Of a stretch of DNA of 7,027 nucleotides, positions 1-6,448 are shown in pieces (the stretch's first letter is position 1; each line of letters opens with the position of its first letter). Source of the DNA: an uncultured Gammaproteobacteria bacterium (GTDB lineage: Bacteria; Pseudomonadota; Gammaproteobacteria; SZUA-140); assembly GCA_945788675.1 (NCBI GenBank), contig CALZMY010000260.1:1-7027 (forward strand). Direction: 5' to 3'. The position numbers and the translations under genes were made by a program. The notes below the pieces were generated by a model. That model did not search any database and had not been told where the DNA came from. It worked only from the letters and a program-made list of their open reading frames with translations.

Positions 1-294
1 CTCGACAAGCTCAGTGAAGCGCAGATGAAACGGATGTTGCAGGCAAATTTCGATAGCGCGCTGGATGCTCGTTATGCGATTGCAAAAGAGGTGCTGTGGA
101 GTGCCTATATTCACCCCTTGTCATCATTAGGGGACCGGCAGTTTCTTGAAGCGGTTGGGCAGGTGGTGAACCTCGCGGCGACCTTTGGTTCCAGCTATAC
201 CTCTGGTGCATTGATCTTTCGTGGTGGCGACAGCGAGGGGATCGAGCGCCGGAAATTGATTGATAGGTTGATTGAGAAGGGGATGGCGGCGTAA
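1..294 (+). CDS. 3' end of an unrecognised protein (N-terminus beyond window)
   Basis: The frame is open from the first base of the window to a TAA at 292-294, giving 97 residues. An ATG at 25 could start an 89-residue protein, but it has no convincing ribosome binding site, and the eight codons before it (LDKLSEAQ) read as natural helical protein, so a gene truncated by the window edge is more likely. The sequence is mostly helical in character (ALDARYAIAKEVLW, then DRQFLEAVGQVVNLAA) with a basic, charged tail ending in GMAA. I see no signal peptide, no membrane segment and no catalytic motif, and I do not recognise the family. It lies 102 bases upstream of the VDNRP-leader gene on the same strand, so the two could be co-transcribed, but the AT-rich gap leaves room for a separate promoter. 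Confidence 0.6.
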   Translation, partial: LDKLSEAQMKRMLQANFDSALDARYAIAKEVLWSAYIHPLSSLGDRQFLEAVGQVVNLAATFGSSYTSGALIFRGGDSEGIERRKLIDRLIEKGMAA

Positions 295-396
295 GAAATC
301 CTGAGATAGAGAGTAGTTAATACTTATTAGACATGATTGCTTTATGACTTTGGTTGTTTGGATTTGTGTAGTTAAGGAAGATATCAAGGGGTTCAG
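295..396 (+). other. AT-rich intergenic leader of the VDNRP-leader gene, with ribosome binding site
   Basis: This 102-base gap is markedly AT-rich (positions 301-360 are about 32% G+C by hand count). No promoter stands out with good -35 and -10 boxes, so none is called. AAGGGG at 386-391, five bases before the GTG at 397, is a good Shine-Dalgarno sequence and decides the start of the downstream gene, which has no ATG near that position. Confidence 0.5.
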
Positions 397-1425
397 GTGA
401 AGGCGAGTTTAGAGAAGCCAGTAAAGAATCGCAGTAGAGAGCCGGCTCACACGGTGTTGCAGACACGGCATGACGGTAAGTTGCATGCTGGCTTTGTTGA
501 CAATCGCCCCGCGTTTACTGCGCAAAGGCAGTTGATTGAAAACCTACGGCGTGATCATGCTCCGCCTGTAGTATCTTTGGAAAAGGTAATGCCAGCCAGC
601 AGTAACAACGCTTTGGTCCAACGGAAGATTTATATTGGAAGAGGGGCTAAAGAGCCGATTGCAGAAGATAGTGAAACTGCAAATGCACTACGAGCGGATT
701 CAAAAAAAGCACCTTATCCTTCCTTTTTCCCGCATATGATTCTGGAGCCTGCTATCTCACAGTGGGAGAATCCTGTGCGTGCACAGAGGCAGGAAGACGT
801 TCTCCCTTTACTGGCAAGTGGCACTCCAACAGGTGATGCGCTGAAGCGCTCATTCAACGAAGGTGACAAACTATATGGCATGGAGAAGGCGAGGAAAGGC
901 CATACCCAGCCCAGAGGAAGGGGCGGGCTGGGCACTCCTCATCCTACCGTTGATAGTATGAATAATGCATTGGGTGTTGGGCGAGGTGGTATCAATATTC
1001 ATGAACGGCTGGATGAAGAAACCATCAACTATGGGGTGGGGCTGCAATCTCGCAGCCCTGATTTAACCTCTAAAGATAGTAATGTGAATTTCAAAGAAGC
1101 CTGTAAAAAAGCGGTGGAGTATATTACCAAGGATACAGATGGATTTATTCATTTTGAGCTTGATAAGCTGGATGTTGCCGCGGTCGTCACAAAAAAATTC
1201 GACAGCATCACAGGGTCTGAATTAAGAAAAATATTCAGAGAGGTTGTTAGAGCTGAATGGGCAGGCAAACATGGTCAGACGCGAGAGAGTCGGCTGGATC
1301 TGGATAAAATACGTTTTTATATGAGAGGTGCGGTGGTACCGGCCCCGTGGGAGCAGGAACCAGAATTATGGCGTGAATATAAAGAACACAGGATGCAAGT
1401 AAGAGATAGCCACTTTGGCGTATAG
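397..1425 (+). CDS. VDNRP-leader protein, candidate eCIS-associated cargo or toxin
   Basis: This 342-residue protein starts at a GTG set by AAGGGG five bases upstream. Seen directly: a basic N-terminus without signal peptide or membrane segment; FVDNRP at residues 33-38 followed by AQRQL at 42-46; and VQRK at 74-77. From memory, many DUF4157 and other proteins associated with extracellular contractile injection systems have a disordered leader of the form FVDNRPEA.AQRKL, then a QRK or QLK boundary before the effector domain, and this protein matches that layout. The middle (about 105-205) contains a Gly/Arg-rich stretch (RGRGGLG) and is probably partly disordered. Residues 230-319 look like a folded domain: FIHFELDKLDV (250-260), ITGSELRKIFR (271-281), KIRFYMRGAVVPAPWE (304-319). 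I cannot assign an activity to that domain. Base composition is lower in G+C than the core genes to the right, which hints at transfer. No immunity-like gene follows. The reading frame is secure; the cargo role is inference. Confidence 0.85.
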   Translation: MKASLEKPVKNRSREPAHTVLQTRHDGKLHAGFVDNRPAFTAQRQLIENLRRDHAPPVVSLEKVMPASSNNALVQRKIYIGRGAKEPIAEDSETANALRADSKKAPYPSFFPHMILEPAISQWENPVRAQRQEDVLPLLASGTPTGDALKRSFNEGDKLYGMEKARKGHTQPRGRGGLGTPHPTVDSMNNALGVGRGGINIHERLDEETINYGVGLQSRSPDLTSKDSNVNFKEACKKAVEYITKDTDGFIHFELDKLDVAAVVTKKFDSITGSELRKIFREVVRAEWAGKHGQTRESRLDLDKIRFYMRGAVVPAPWEQEPELWREYKEHRMQVRDSHFGV

Positions 1426-1431
1426 GCTATC
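1405..1431. terminator. Hairpin overlapping the stop codon of the VDNRP-leader gene, weak terminator candidate
   Basis: GATAGCC at 1405-1411 and GGCTATC at 1425-1431 form a perfect 7-bp inverted repeat with a 13-base loop spanning the TAG at 1423-1425. On the plus strand it is followed by GCGAAAATT rather than a T-run, and on the minus strand by TCTTACTT, which is only moderately T-rich. It could protect the 3' end of the message or act as a weak terminator, more plausibly for leftward transcripts, but it is not a classical intrinsic terminator. Confidence 0.3.
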
Positions 1432-1607
1432 GCGAAAATTGGATTGGAGAGGAATGGCACTTAACTTACGGGCGTGCATAATTGATGTAGGATGGTTTAG
1501 CGTTTTTTGCGTAACCCACCAAGCGTGCCCGAAGGAAGTGCCCGTCGCTGTTTTAAAGTATCCGTTAAACTGGGTGAGCTCCCGTTAGTGCGTCGAGCAT
1601 CACTCCA
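1426..1607. other. Intergenic region between converging transcription units
   Basis: This 182-base gap separates the rightward VDNRP-leader gene from the leftward operon that ends with rmuC. I see no coding potential. It holds the second arm of the hairpin at 1405-1431 and the REP-like palindrome at 1487-1522. It also has a GTGCCCG direct repeat at 1525-1531 and 1539-1545, and CCGTTA at 1562-1567 and 1582-1587. No strong intrinsic terminator with a T-run was found for rmuC. Confidence 0.5.
1487..1522. repeat. REP-like imperfect palindrome (GTAGGATGG...CCACC type)
   Basis: The arms GATGGTTTA (1491-1499) and TAACCCACC (1512-1520) pair at seven of nine positions around a GCG-TTTTTT-GCG centre. 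The outline GTAGGATGG.TTAGCG...GCGTAACCCACC resembles, from memory, short dispersed palindromes common between genes in many environmental proteobacteria and cyanobacteria, of the kind mobilised by REP-associated tyrosine (Y1) transposases. The T at 1496, where a C-pairing G would be expected, suggests a decayed copy. Only one copy is in the window, so repeat status rests on resemblance and not on a second copy. Confidence 0.5.
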
Positions 1608-2891
1608 TTAATCTACCCCTGATTTGTCCACCGGCTCTTCCAGCGTCCGCGCCAGTTTTTCAATCGGCTCCAGCACGTCTGCTTTTTTACCGCTACTAAT
1701 CCCCATCTCGTTGAACTTGCGTGCGCCGCTGAGTACCTGTCGTTCGAATGAGCCGACTGCCTTGTTGTAATGTTCGAGGCTGTTGTCGAGGCTCTTGCCC
1801 ACCTTGTTCATGTGGCCGGTGAAGGTGCAGAGGCGTTTGTAGAGATCTTCACCGAGGTCGCGGATCTTTTCGGCGTTGTCGGTGATCGCCTGCTGGTTCC
1901 AGCCGAAGGCGACGGCGCGCAGTAGCGCGACGAGGCTGGTCGGAGTAGCGAGGATCACCTTCTGGCGCAGCGCATCTTCCAGCAGGGCACTATCCTTTTC
2001 AAGCGCCGCGCTGAGGAAGTGGTCGCCGGGAATGAACAGCACGACAAAATCAGGACTCTGTTTGAACTGCCCCCAATAGGCCTTACTGGCTAACTCACGC
2101 ACACGCTCACGCACCTTACGTGCATGGTGTTGCAGGTGCTGTTCGCGATCCTGATCGTTATCGGCTTCAATCGCATTGAGGTAGGCATCTAGCGGTGTTT
2201 TGACGTCGATCACGATCTCTTTACGTCCTGGCATACGCACAATCATATCGGGGCGGATGTTGCTGCCTTCTTCCGTGGTAGTGTGTTCCTGCTCAAAAAA
2301 ATCGCAGTGCTCAACCATGCCGGCGAGTTCGACCAGCCGCTTCAGTGTCATCTCCCCCCATTGGCCGCGCACCTCCGGGCGGCGTAGCGACTTCACCAGG
2401 TTGCGTGTCTCACCATGTAACAGCTGCTGTGTCTGTGCCATGCCCTCGAGATGTTTGCTGATGGAGCCGTAGGATTCTTTGCGTTCATGTTCGATCTGGC
2501 GAATCTGTTTGTCAGTCTTCTCCAGTAGCTCTTTGATCGGCTTTACTAAATGTTCGAACGACTGCTCTTTTTTAGCGAGATCCCCCTGAGCCTGCACGTG
2601 AAACTGTTTGAGATTTTCCTGCGCGAGTTTGAGAAACTGTTCGTTATTATTTTTTAGTGCCTCACTCGATAGCGCGCTGAAGGTGTCGGTGAGTTGTGCT
2701 TTGCTCTTTTCCAGCGCTTCGATCTTCTCATCCGCACTACTGCGCTGCATCTCTAGTGTAGTCGTGAGGGTGCTGTTTTCGCGCTGCAATTCGGCGATCT
2801 GTTTTTGTGCGCGCAGGTGTGCCAGCAGTGCGCCGATCAGCAGTGAGACCGCGGCGGTGATGGCAATGATGATGTAGCTGGTGGTGGTCAT
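1608..2891 (-). CDS. rmuC: DNA recombination protein RmuC
   Basis: RmuC is a membrane-anchored protein with a predicted nuclease-like core. In E. coli it was linked to limiting recombination at inverted repeats; its exact reaction is not settled. At 427 residues this copy is slightly shorter than the roughly 475 of E. coli. Visible in order: one N-terminal membrane segment (about 5-26), a long coiled coil (about 28-165) with many Gln, Glu and Lys, then the RmuC core. The core has the hallmark RGQWGEMTLKRLVELAG (175-191), RPDMIV (213-218) and IVIDVK (226-231), which resemble PD-(D/E)XK-type active-site positions (D215, D229, K231), and DFVVLFIPGDHFL (281-293). The ATG at 2891 is chosen because it puts the membrane segment at the N-terminus and leaves a 7-base gap after the phosphatase gene. 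A longer frame to 2954 would overlap that gene by 56 bases and add 21 polar residues before the anchor. It is the last gene of the leftward operon. Confidence 0.93.
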   Translation of the reverse strand: MTTTSYIIIAITAAVSLLIGALLAHLRAQKQIAELQRENSTLTTTLEMQRSSADEKIEALEKSKAQLTDTFSALSSEALKNNNEQFLKLAQENLKQFHVQAQGDLAKKEQSFEHLVKPIKELLEKTDKQIRQIEHERKESYGSISKHLEGMAQTQQLLHGETRNLVKSLRRPEVRGQWGEMTLKRLVELAGMVEHCDFFEQEHTTTEEGSNIRPDMIVRMPGRKEIVIDVKTPLDAYLNAIEADNDQDREQHLQHHARKVRERVRELASKAYWGQFKQSPDFVVLFIPGDHFLSAALEKDSALLEDALRQKVILATPTSLVALLRAVAFGWNQQAITDNAEKIRDLGEDLYKRLCTFTGHMNKVGKSLDNSLEHYNKAVGSFERQVLSGARKFNEMGISSGKKADVLEPIEKLARTLEEPVDKSGVD

Positions 2892-2898
2892 TGAACTA

Positions 2899-3603
2899 TT
2901 ACGATTCCTGGTTAAAACGTCTTTGCCACTCGATGATCTCCCGTGGGTGTTCAATCATACCATCGGCACCCCATGTGGCAGGGTCGTCGCCGTCGCTGAT
3001 GTAGCCAAAGAGCGCGGCAAGCGTCTTCATCCCGGCGCGTTGGCCTGCCTCGATATCTCGCCGTGCATCACCCACATAAATGCACTCGGCGGCACTCACC
3101 CCCATCAACTCGCAGGCGTGATACATCGGCTGTGGATGTGGTTTTTTATGTTCGACGGTGTCGCCACTGACGATGCAGGCGGCGCGTTGTGCCAGTCCTA
3201 ACTCTGCCATTAATGGATCGGTGAGCCACGATGGCTTATTGGTGACGACGCCCCACAATTGCCCGCGTGCTTCAATTGTCTGCAGTAATTCAGTCATGCC
3301 GGGGAATAGGGTAGTGCGGTGGGTGAGGTGGTTCTGATAGATGTCGAGGAACTGTTGCGTGAGTTGTTTGAATTTATCTGCCGGCACGGCATCGCCAAAG
3401 CCGAATTCGATCAGTGCTGTAGCGCCGTTTGAGACCACAGGGCGGATCTGTTCAAATGGTAAAGTATTGCGGCCTTCATGCTGCAACAGTTTGTTGAGTG
3501 TAAATGCGAGGTCCTGCGCGGTGTCGGCCAGTGTGCCGTCGAGGTCGAACAGGATGTGTTGAATCGTGCCTCTCTCGCTTTCTATTATGCGTGTTCCTGA
3601 CAC
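2899..3603 (-). CDS. mupP: HAD-IA phosphatase, MupP/Gph type (probable MurNAc-6-phosphate phosphatase)
   Basis: This 234-residue HAD hydrolase has all four motifs: DLDGTLADT (20-28, nucleophile D20 and acid/base D22), VVTNKP (119-124), KKPHPQP (153-159) and GDARRD (178-183). A helical C1 cap lies between motifs I and II. The family is often labelled phosphoglycolate phosphatase (Gph). Here MupP, which dephosphorylates N-acetylmuramic acid 6-phosphate in the AmgK/MurU peptidoglycan recycling route, is favoured for two reasons. The gene directly follows ubiG, as mupP does in Pseudomonas, and the tail FGYISDGDDPATWGAD...EHP resembles what I remember of MupP. Substrate cannot be proven from sequence. 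The start is uncertain. GTG at 3603, five bases after the ubiG stop, has no clear ribosome binding site and adds about a dozen residues before the usual family start. It is translated from the same operon as ubiG and rmuC. Confidence 0.88.
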   Translation of the reverse strand: MSGTRIIESERGTIQHILFDLDGTLADTAQDLAFTLNKLLQHEGRNTLPFEQIRPVVSNGATALIEFGFGDAVPADKFKQLTQQFLDIYQNHLTHRTTLFPGMTELLQTIEARGQLWGVVTNKPSWLTDPLMAELGLAQRAACIVSGDTVEHKKPHPQPMYHACELMGVSAAECIYVGDARRDIEAGQRAGMKTLAALFGYISDGDDPATWGADGMIEHPREIIEWQRRFNQES

Positions 3604-3608
3604 GAGAT

Positions 3609-4370
3609 TTAGCGTGCCATCTGCTGTGAGTGCATCATGTAGTTGACGTCGATATCACTTCCCAGCGAATAGCGTTTGTTCAGTGGATTGTAACTGAGGC
3701 CGGTAATGTCGTGGATGGTTAAGCCAGTCTCGCGCGCCCATGCAGCGAGTTCTGAGGGGCGAATGAATTTGGCGAAGTCATGCGTTCCCCTGGGTAACAT
3801 CTTTAACAGGTATTCGGCACCGACAATCGCAAACAGATATGCTTTAGGATTACGATTGATGGTGGAGAAAAAAATGTGCCCGTTGGGTTTGACCAGTGTG
3901 GTGCAGGCTTGGATAAGTGAAGCCGGGTCGGGTACATGCTCCAGCAGTTCCATGCAGGTGACGACGTCAAAGCTGTGGGGTTGTTGTTCAGCGAAGGCCT
4001 CGGCGGTGGTGCGTTGATAGTCGACCGTAAGGTTCGATTCATATAGATGCAGTTTGGCCACTTCGATTGAGGGTTCAGACATGTCGATGCCGCTGACGTG
4101 CGCGCCGCGCTGCGCCATGCTTTCGCTGAGGATGCCGCCACCGCAACCGACATCGATCACCTTTTTGCCGGCGATGCCGCCTGATTTTTCATCGATATAA
4201 TTAAGGCGCAGCGGATTGATCTCATGCAGTGGTTTGCACTCGCCATTGGTGTCCCACCAGCGGCTAGCCATCGCCTCAAATTTGGCGACCTCATTGTGGT
4301 CTACATTTTGACCTGCATTGGGTGCTGCATCGAAATCTATGTCGGAATTGCTATGTGTCTGTTGCATCAT
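3609..4370 (-). CDS. ubiG: UbiG, ubiquinone O-methyltransferase
   Basis: UbiG performs both O-methylations in ubiquinone synthesis (of a polyprenyl-catechol and of demethylubiquinol) using S-adenosylmethionine, at the inner face of the cytoplasmic membrane. The 253-residue protein is of normal length. Visible: the family signature FEAMASRWWD (31-40), SAM motif I VIDVGCGGG (71-79), the acidic ribose-binding D96 in GIDMS, MELLEHVPDP (140-149), then the UbiG-specific insert STINRNPKAYLFAIVGAEYL (169-188) with LPRGTHDF (192-199), implicated in membrane association, and the C-terminal DVNYMM (241-246). The N-terminal 24 residues are polar and variable. Two ATG codons stand in tandem at 4370 and 4367; AAGAGA ends three and six bases before them, so the second may be used. 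The gene lies 33 bases after the deaminase gene and 5 bases before the phosphatase gene. Confidence 0.96.
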   Translation of the reverse strand: MMQQTHSNSDIDFDAAPNAGQNVDHNEVAKFEAMASRWWDTNGECKPLHEINPLRLNYIDEKSGGIAGKKVIDVGCGGGILSESMAQRGAHVSGIDMSEPSIEVAKLHLYESNLTVDYQRTTAEAFAEQQPHSFDVVTCMELLEHVPDPASLIQACTTLVKPNGHIFFSTINRNPKAYLFAIVGAEYLLKMLPRGTHDFAKFIRPSELAAWARETGLTIHDITGLSYNPLNKRYSLGSDIDVNYMMHSQQMAR

Positions 4371-4403
4371 TGTTCTCTTAAAAATATACGCTGCAATATT
4401 TTT

Positions 4404-5732
4404 TTACTGTTGTTGATCGCTGGCGGCGATTTTTTCACGCCACTGCTGTGTCTTGTCGATGATGTGGTTTTCATCCAGCGTGGTCAGGGCGCGTTCTTTT
4501 AACAGATGGCGGCCATTGACCCAGACGTGGCTTACTTTATCACGATTGGTGGTGTAGACGATCTGCGAGATGGGGTGGTAGAGCGGTTGGGACTCCAGTT
4601 CGCTGAGATCGATGGCGACCACATCGGCCGCCTTGCCGACGGTGAGTGAACCGGTCTCTTTATCGATCCCCAGTGCGCGCGCACCGTTGAGTGTCGCCAT
4701 CTGCAGTGCGGTGGCGGCGGGGATGGCGCTGGCGTCTTCACCCACCGCCTTGGCGAGCAGTGCGGCGGTGCGCATCTCACCAAACATGTCGAGATCGTTG
4801 TTGCTGGCCGCACCATCGGTGCCGAGCGCGACGTTGACACCGGCATGATGCAGTTTTTGAATCGGGCAGAAGCCGCTGGCGAGTTTGAGATTGGACTCGG
4901 GGCAGTGGACGACATGCGCCCCGGCGGTGGCGACGTGTTCGATCTCGTCGTCTGTCAATTGTGTCATATGCACGGCGATCAGGTGTGGGGTCAGCAGCCC
5001 GAGAGCTTCAAGGCGTTGCAGTGGGCGTTGGCCGCTCTGCTGTTCGGCATCGCTGACCTCATGCGCAGTCTCGTGGAGGTGGATGTGCAGCGGCACGTCG
5101 AGTTCTTCGGCATACATCTGTAGCCTTTTTAGCGGCTCATCGGAAACCGTGTAGGGGGCGTGTGGTGCAAAGGTGGTGGTGATCAGTGGGTCGTGGCGAT
5201 AGTCGTCATGCACCTTGAGCCCTTTGGAGAGGTATTCATCAGGACCGCTCGCCCACGCAGTGGGGAAGTCGATCATGATCAGACCGATGGCGGCACGCAT
5301 GCCGCTCTGGCTGGCGACATGGGCAACTTCATCGGGAAAGAAATACATATCGCTGAAACAGGTGGTACCGCCACGCAGCATCTCGGCAATGGCGAGGCGT
5401 GTGCCGTCGTGGACAAAATTACCATTGGCCCATTTCCCTTCGGCGGGCCAGATGTGGTCATTGAGCCATTCCATCAGATGAAGGTCATCGGCGAGGCCGC
5501 GGAATAGTGTCATCGCGGCATGGGTGTGGGTGTTGATGAGGCCAGGGATCAGCGCCTGATCATCGAGTGTGAGTTCGCTTTTCCCCTGATATTGCTGACG
5601 GGCCTCGCTGCTGGGCAGAATGGCGATGATGCGCCCGTCGTCGATCGCCAGGCTGTGGTCGTCGTAGACGACGCCAGCAGGCTCGACCGGGATGATCCAG
5701 CGGGCGTGAATGAGGGTATCGATCTGTTTCAT
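4404..5732 (-). CDS. mtaD: TRZ/ATZ-family amidohydrolase, probable methylthioadenosine / S-adenosylhomocysteine deaminase
   Basis: This is a 442-residue cytosolic metal-dependent amidohydrolase that probably deaminates 5'-methylthioadenosine to methylthioinosine and possibly S-adenosylhomocysteine. The metal-site residues are visible: H69 and H71 in LINTHTHAAMTLFRGLADD, H218 with E221 in HIHLHET, H255 in AVHMTQL, and D306 in LGTDGAASNNDLDM. The short N-terminal and C-terminal strands (DTLIHARWIIPVE; GSLTVGKAADVVAID; HVWVNGRHLL) form the usual beta-sandwich. Length matches the family. Its likely role follows from context: mtnA, the later step of methylthio salvage, lies about 0.9 kb away in divergent orientation, and the P. 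aeruginosa gene next to ubiG (PA3170) is a reported MTA deaminase. Start ATG at 5732 has only a weak GGA nine bases upstream. It is the first gene of the four-gene leftward operon. Related guanine or chlorohydrolase activities cannot be excluded from motifs alone. Confidence 0.93.
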   Translation of the reverse strand: MKQIDTLIHARWIIPVEPAGVVYDDHSLAIDDGRIIAILPSSEARQQYQGKSELTLDDQALIPGLINTHTHAAMTLFRGLADDLHLMEWLNDHIWPAEGKWANGNFVHDGTRLAIAEMLRGGTTCFSDMYFFPDEVAHVASQSGMRAAIGLIMIDFPTAWASGPDEYLSKGLKVHDDYRHDPLITTTFAPHAPYTVSDEPLKRLQMYAEELDVPLHIHLHETAHEVSDAEQQSGQRPLQRLEALGLLTPHLIAVHMTQLTDDEIEHVATAGAHVVHCPESNLKLASGFCPIQKLHHAGVNVALGTDGAASNNDLDMFGEMRTAALLAKAVGEDASAIPAATALQMATLNGARALGIDKETGSLTVGKAADVVAIDLSELESQPLYHPISQIVYTTNRDKVSHVWVNGRHLLKERALTTLDENHIIDKTQQWREKIAASDQQQ

Positions 5733-5763
5733 ATGTGGTGTCCGTCTGTTCTTATCAGGCGGC

Positions 5764-5794
5764 AGTATAGCCCAGGTAGGCTGTTTCTGGTCAG
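5764..5794 (-). promoter_or_regulatory. Candidate sigma-70 promoter of the mtaD-ubiG-mupP-rmuC operon
   Basis: On the minus strand, TATACT (plus 5764-5769) matches the -10 consensus at five of six bases. CTGACC (plus 5789-5794) matches -35 at four of six, with a 19-base spacer that is longer than ideal. Transcription would begin near 5757, leaving a leader of roughly 25 bases before the mtaD ATG. It lies in the gap after the OmpA-domain gene, so the operon need not depend on read-through from that gene. Confidence 0.45.
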
Positions 5795-5857
5795 AGAGGG
5801 GCGCTACGTGAATGGGGGTAGATGAAGCTGGACGGAAAATTGGTTGAACTGGGGTTG

Positions 5858-6448
5858 CTACATCGAGAGCGGTTTCTGCACCAGATGGAGTTCAACGCGG
5901 CGGTTGCGCTTGCGCCCCTGGCGTGTCCAGTGTTCGTCGGTGGGGTGGCCTTCACCCCAGCCGACGGTGTGCAGCAGGGCGGGCGAAACCCCTTTATGTC
6001 TAAGATATTCACGTACTACAAAGGCGCGTTTAGCGGAGAGCCGGGCGTTGTAGGCCTCACTGTCAGTCTTGTCAGCAAAGCCGTTAATCAGCAGCCGTTC
6101 GGCCGCGTCGTTGTTGTGCAGATAGGCGGCAATATCGTTGAGGATCAATTTGGCGCGATTATCGAGTGCGGTGCCGTCATGGGAGAAGAGCACGCTGTTG
6201 AGGGTGATGAATTCTAGAGGGGCCTTTCTCGGAGTGAAGATATCAATATCGGGTCGGGTGACAACGGGTTGTGGGGATTTAATTTCGATTTCGGGCGCTG
6301 ATACCTCTTCTAGTGGCTTTTCCCCAACGTGGATGATGATGTTGTTGCCTCCCAGTACTGTGAGTGGCGTAAACAGTGCTGCGAGCATTGTGCCGATGGG
6401 GAGCCAGGTTGTGAATCTTCGTCTGTCCATGATTGAAATATCGGCCAT
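5858..6448 (-). CDS. OmpA-domain protein with N-terminal membrane anchor or signal
   Basis: This 196-residue protein has a basic start (MDRRRF, 7-12), a hydrophobic segment at about 15-34 serving as uncleaved anchor or signal peptide, a Pro-rich periplasmic linker (about 44-78), and an OmpA/MotB-like domain at about 80-190. In that domain NSVLFSHDGTALD (84-96) is the usual opening. D126 in NGFAD and R141 in LSAKRA occupy the positions that bind diaminopimelate of peptidoglycan in OmpA-type domains. VGWGEGHPTDE and NRRVEL (182-187) complete it. It is therefore expected to tether the envelope to the cell wall from the periplasm. There is no beta-barrel and no lipobox Cys. AAGGAG nine bases upstream fixes the ATG at 6448 over the later ATG at 6430. 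It is divergent from mtnA and 125 bases upstream of mtaD. Its specific partner is unknown; I give no symbol. Confidence 0.92.
   Translation of the reverse strand: MADISIMDRRRFTTWLPIGTMLAALFTPLTVLGGNNIIIHVGEKPLEEVSAPEIEIKSPQPVVTRPDIDIFTPRKAPLEFITLNSVLFSHDGTALDNRAKLILNDIAAYLHNNDAAERLLINGFADKTDSEAYNARLSAKRAFVVREYLRHKGVSPALLHTVGWGEGHPTDEHWTRQGRKRNRRVELHLVQKPLSM

Noticed and set aside
127..387. 86-codon minus-strand frame across the left-edge gene and the gap before the VDNRP-leader gene
   Set aside because: It is mostly antisense to the 1-294 frame, and its protein is low-complexity and unrecognised; no ribosome binding site evidence.
2892..2954. 21-residue N-terminal extension of rmuC from an upstream ATG at 2954
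   Set aside because: It overlaps the phosphatase gene by 56 bases and puts polar sequence before the membrane anchor; the ATG at 2891 fits the family and the operon spacing.
2881..3201. 106-codon plus-strand frame opposite the phosphatase gene
   Set aside because: Antisense to HAD motifs III and IV, which are clearly coding on the minus strand.
5160..5507. 115-codon plus-strand frame opposite mtaD
   Set aside because: It lies wholly antisense to conserved amidohydrolase codons in a G+C-rich gene, where long open antisense frames are expected.
5769..5782. AGCC/GGCT inverted repeat downstream of the OmpA-domain gene as a terminator
   Set aside because: The stem is only four base pairs, has no T-run, and overlaps the better-supported mtaD promoter candidate.
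5822..6217. 131-codon plus-strand frame opposite the OmpA-domain gene
   Set aside because: It is a shadow of a well-supported OmpA-domain coding sequence, with no domain of its own and no good ribosome binding site.
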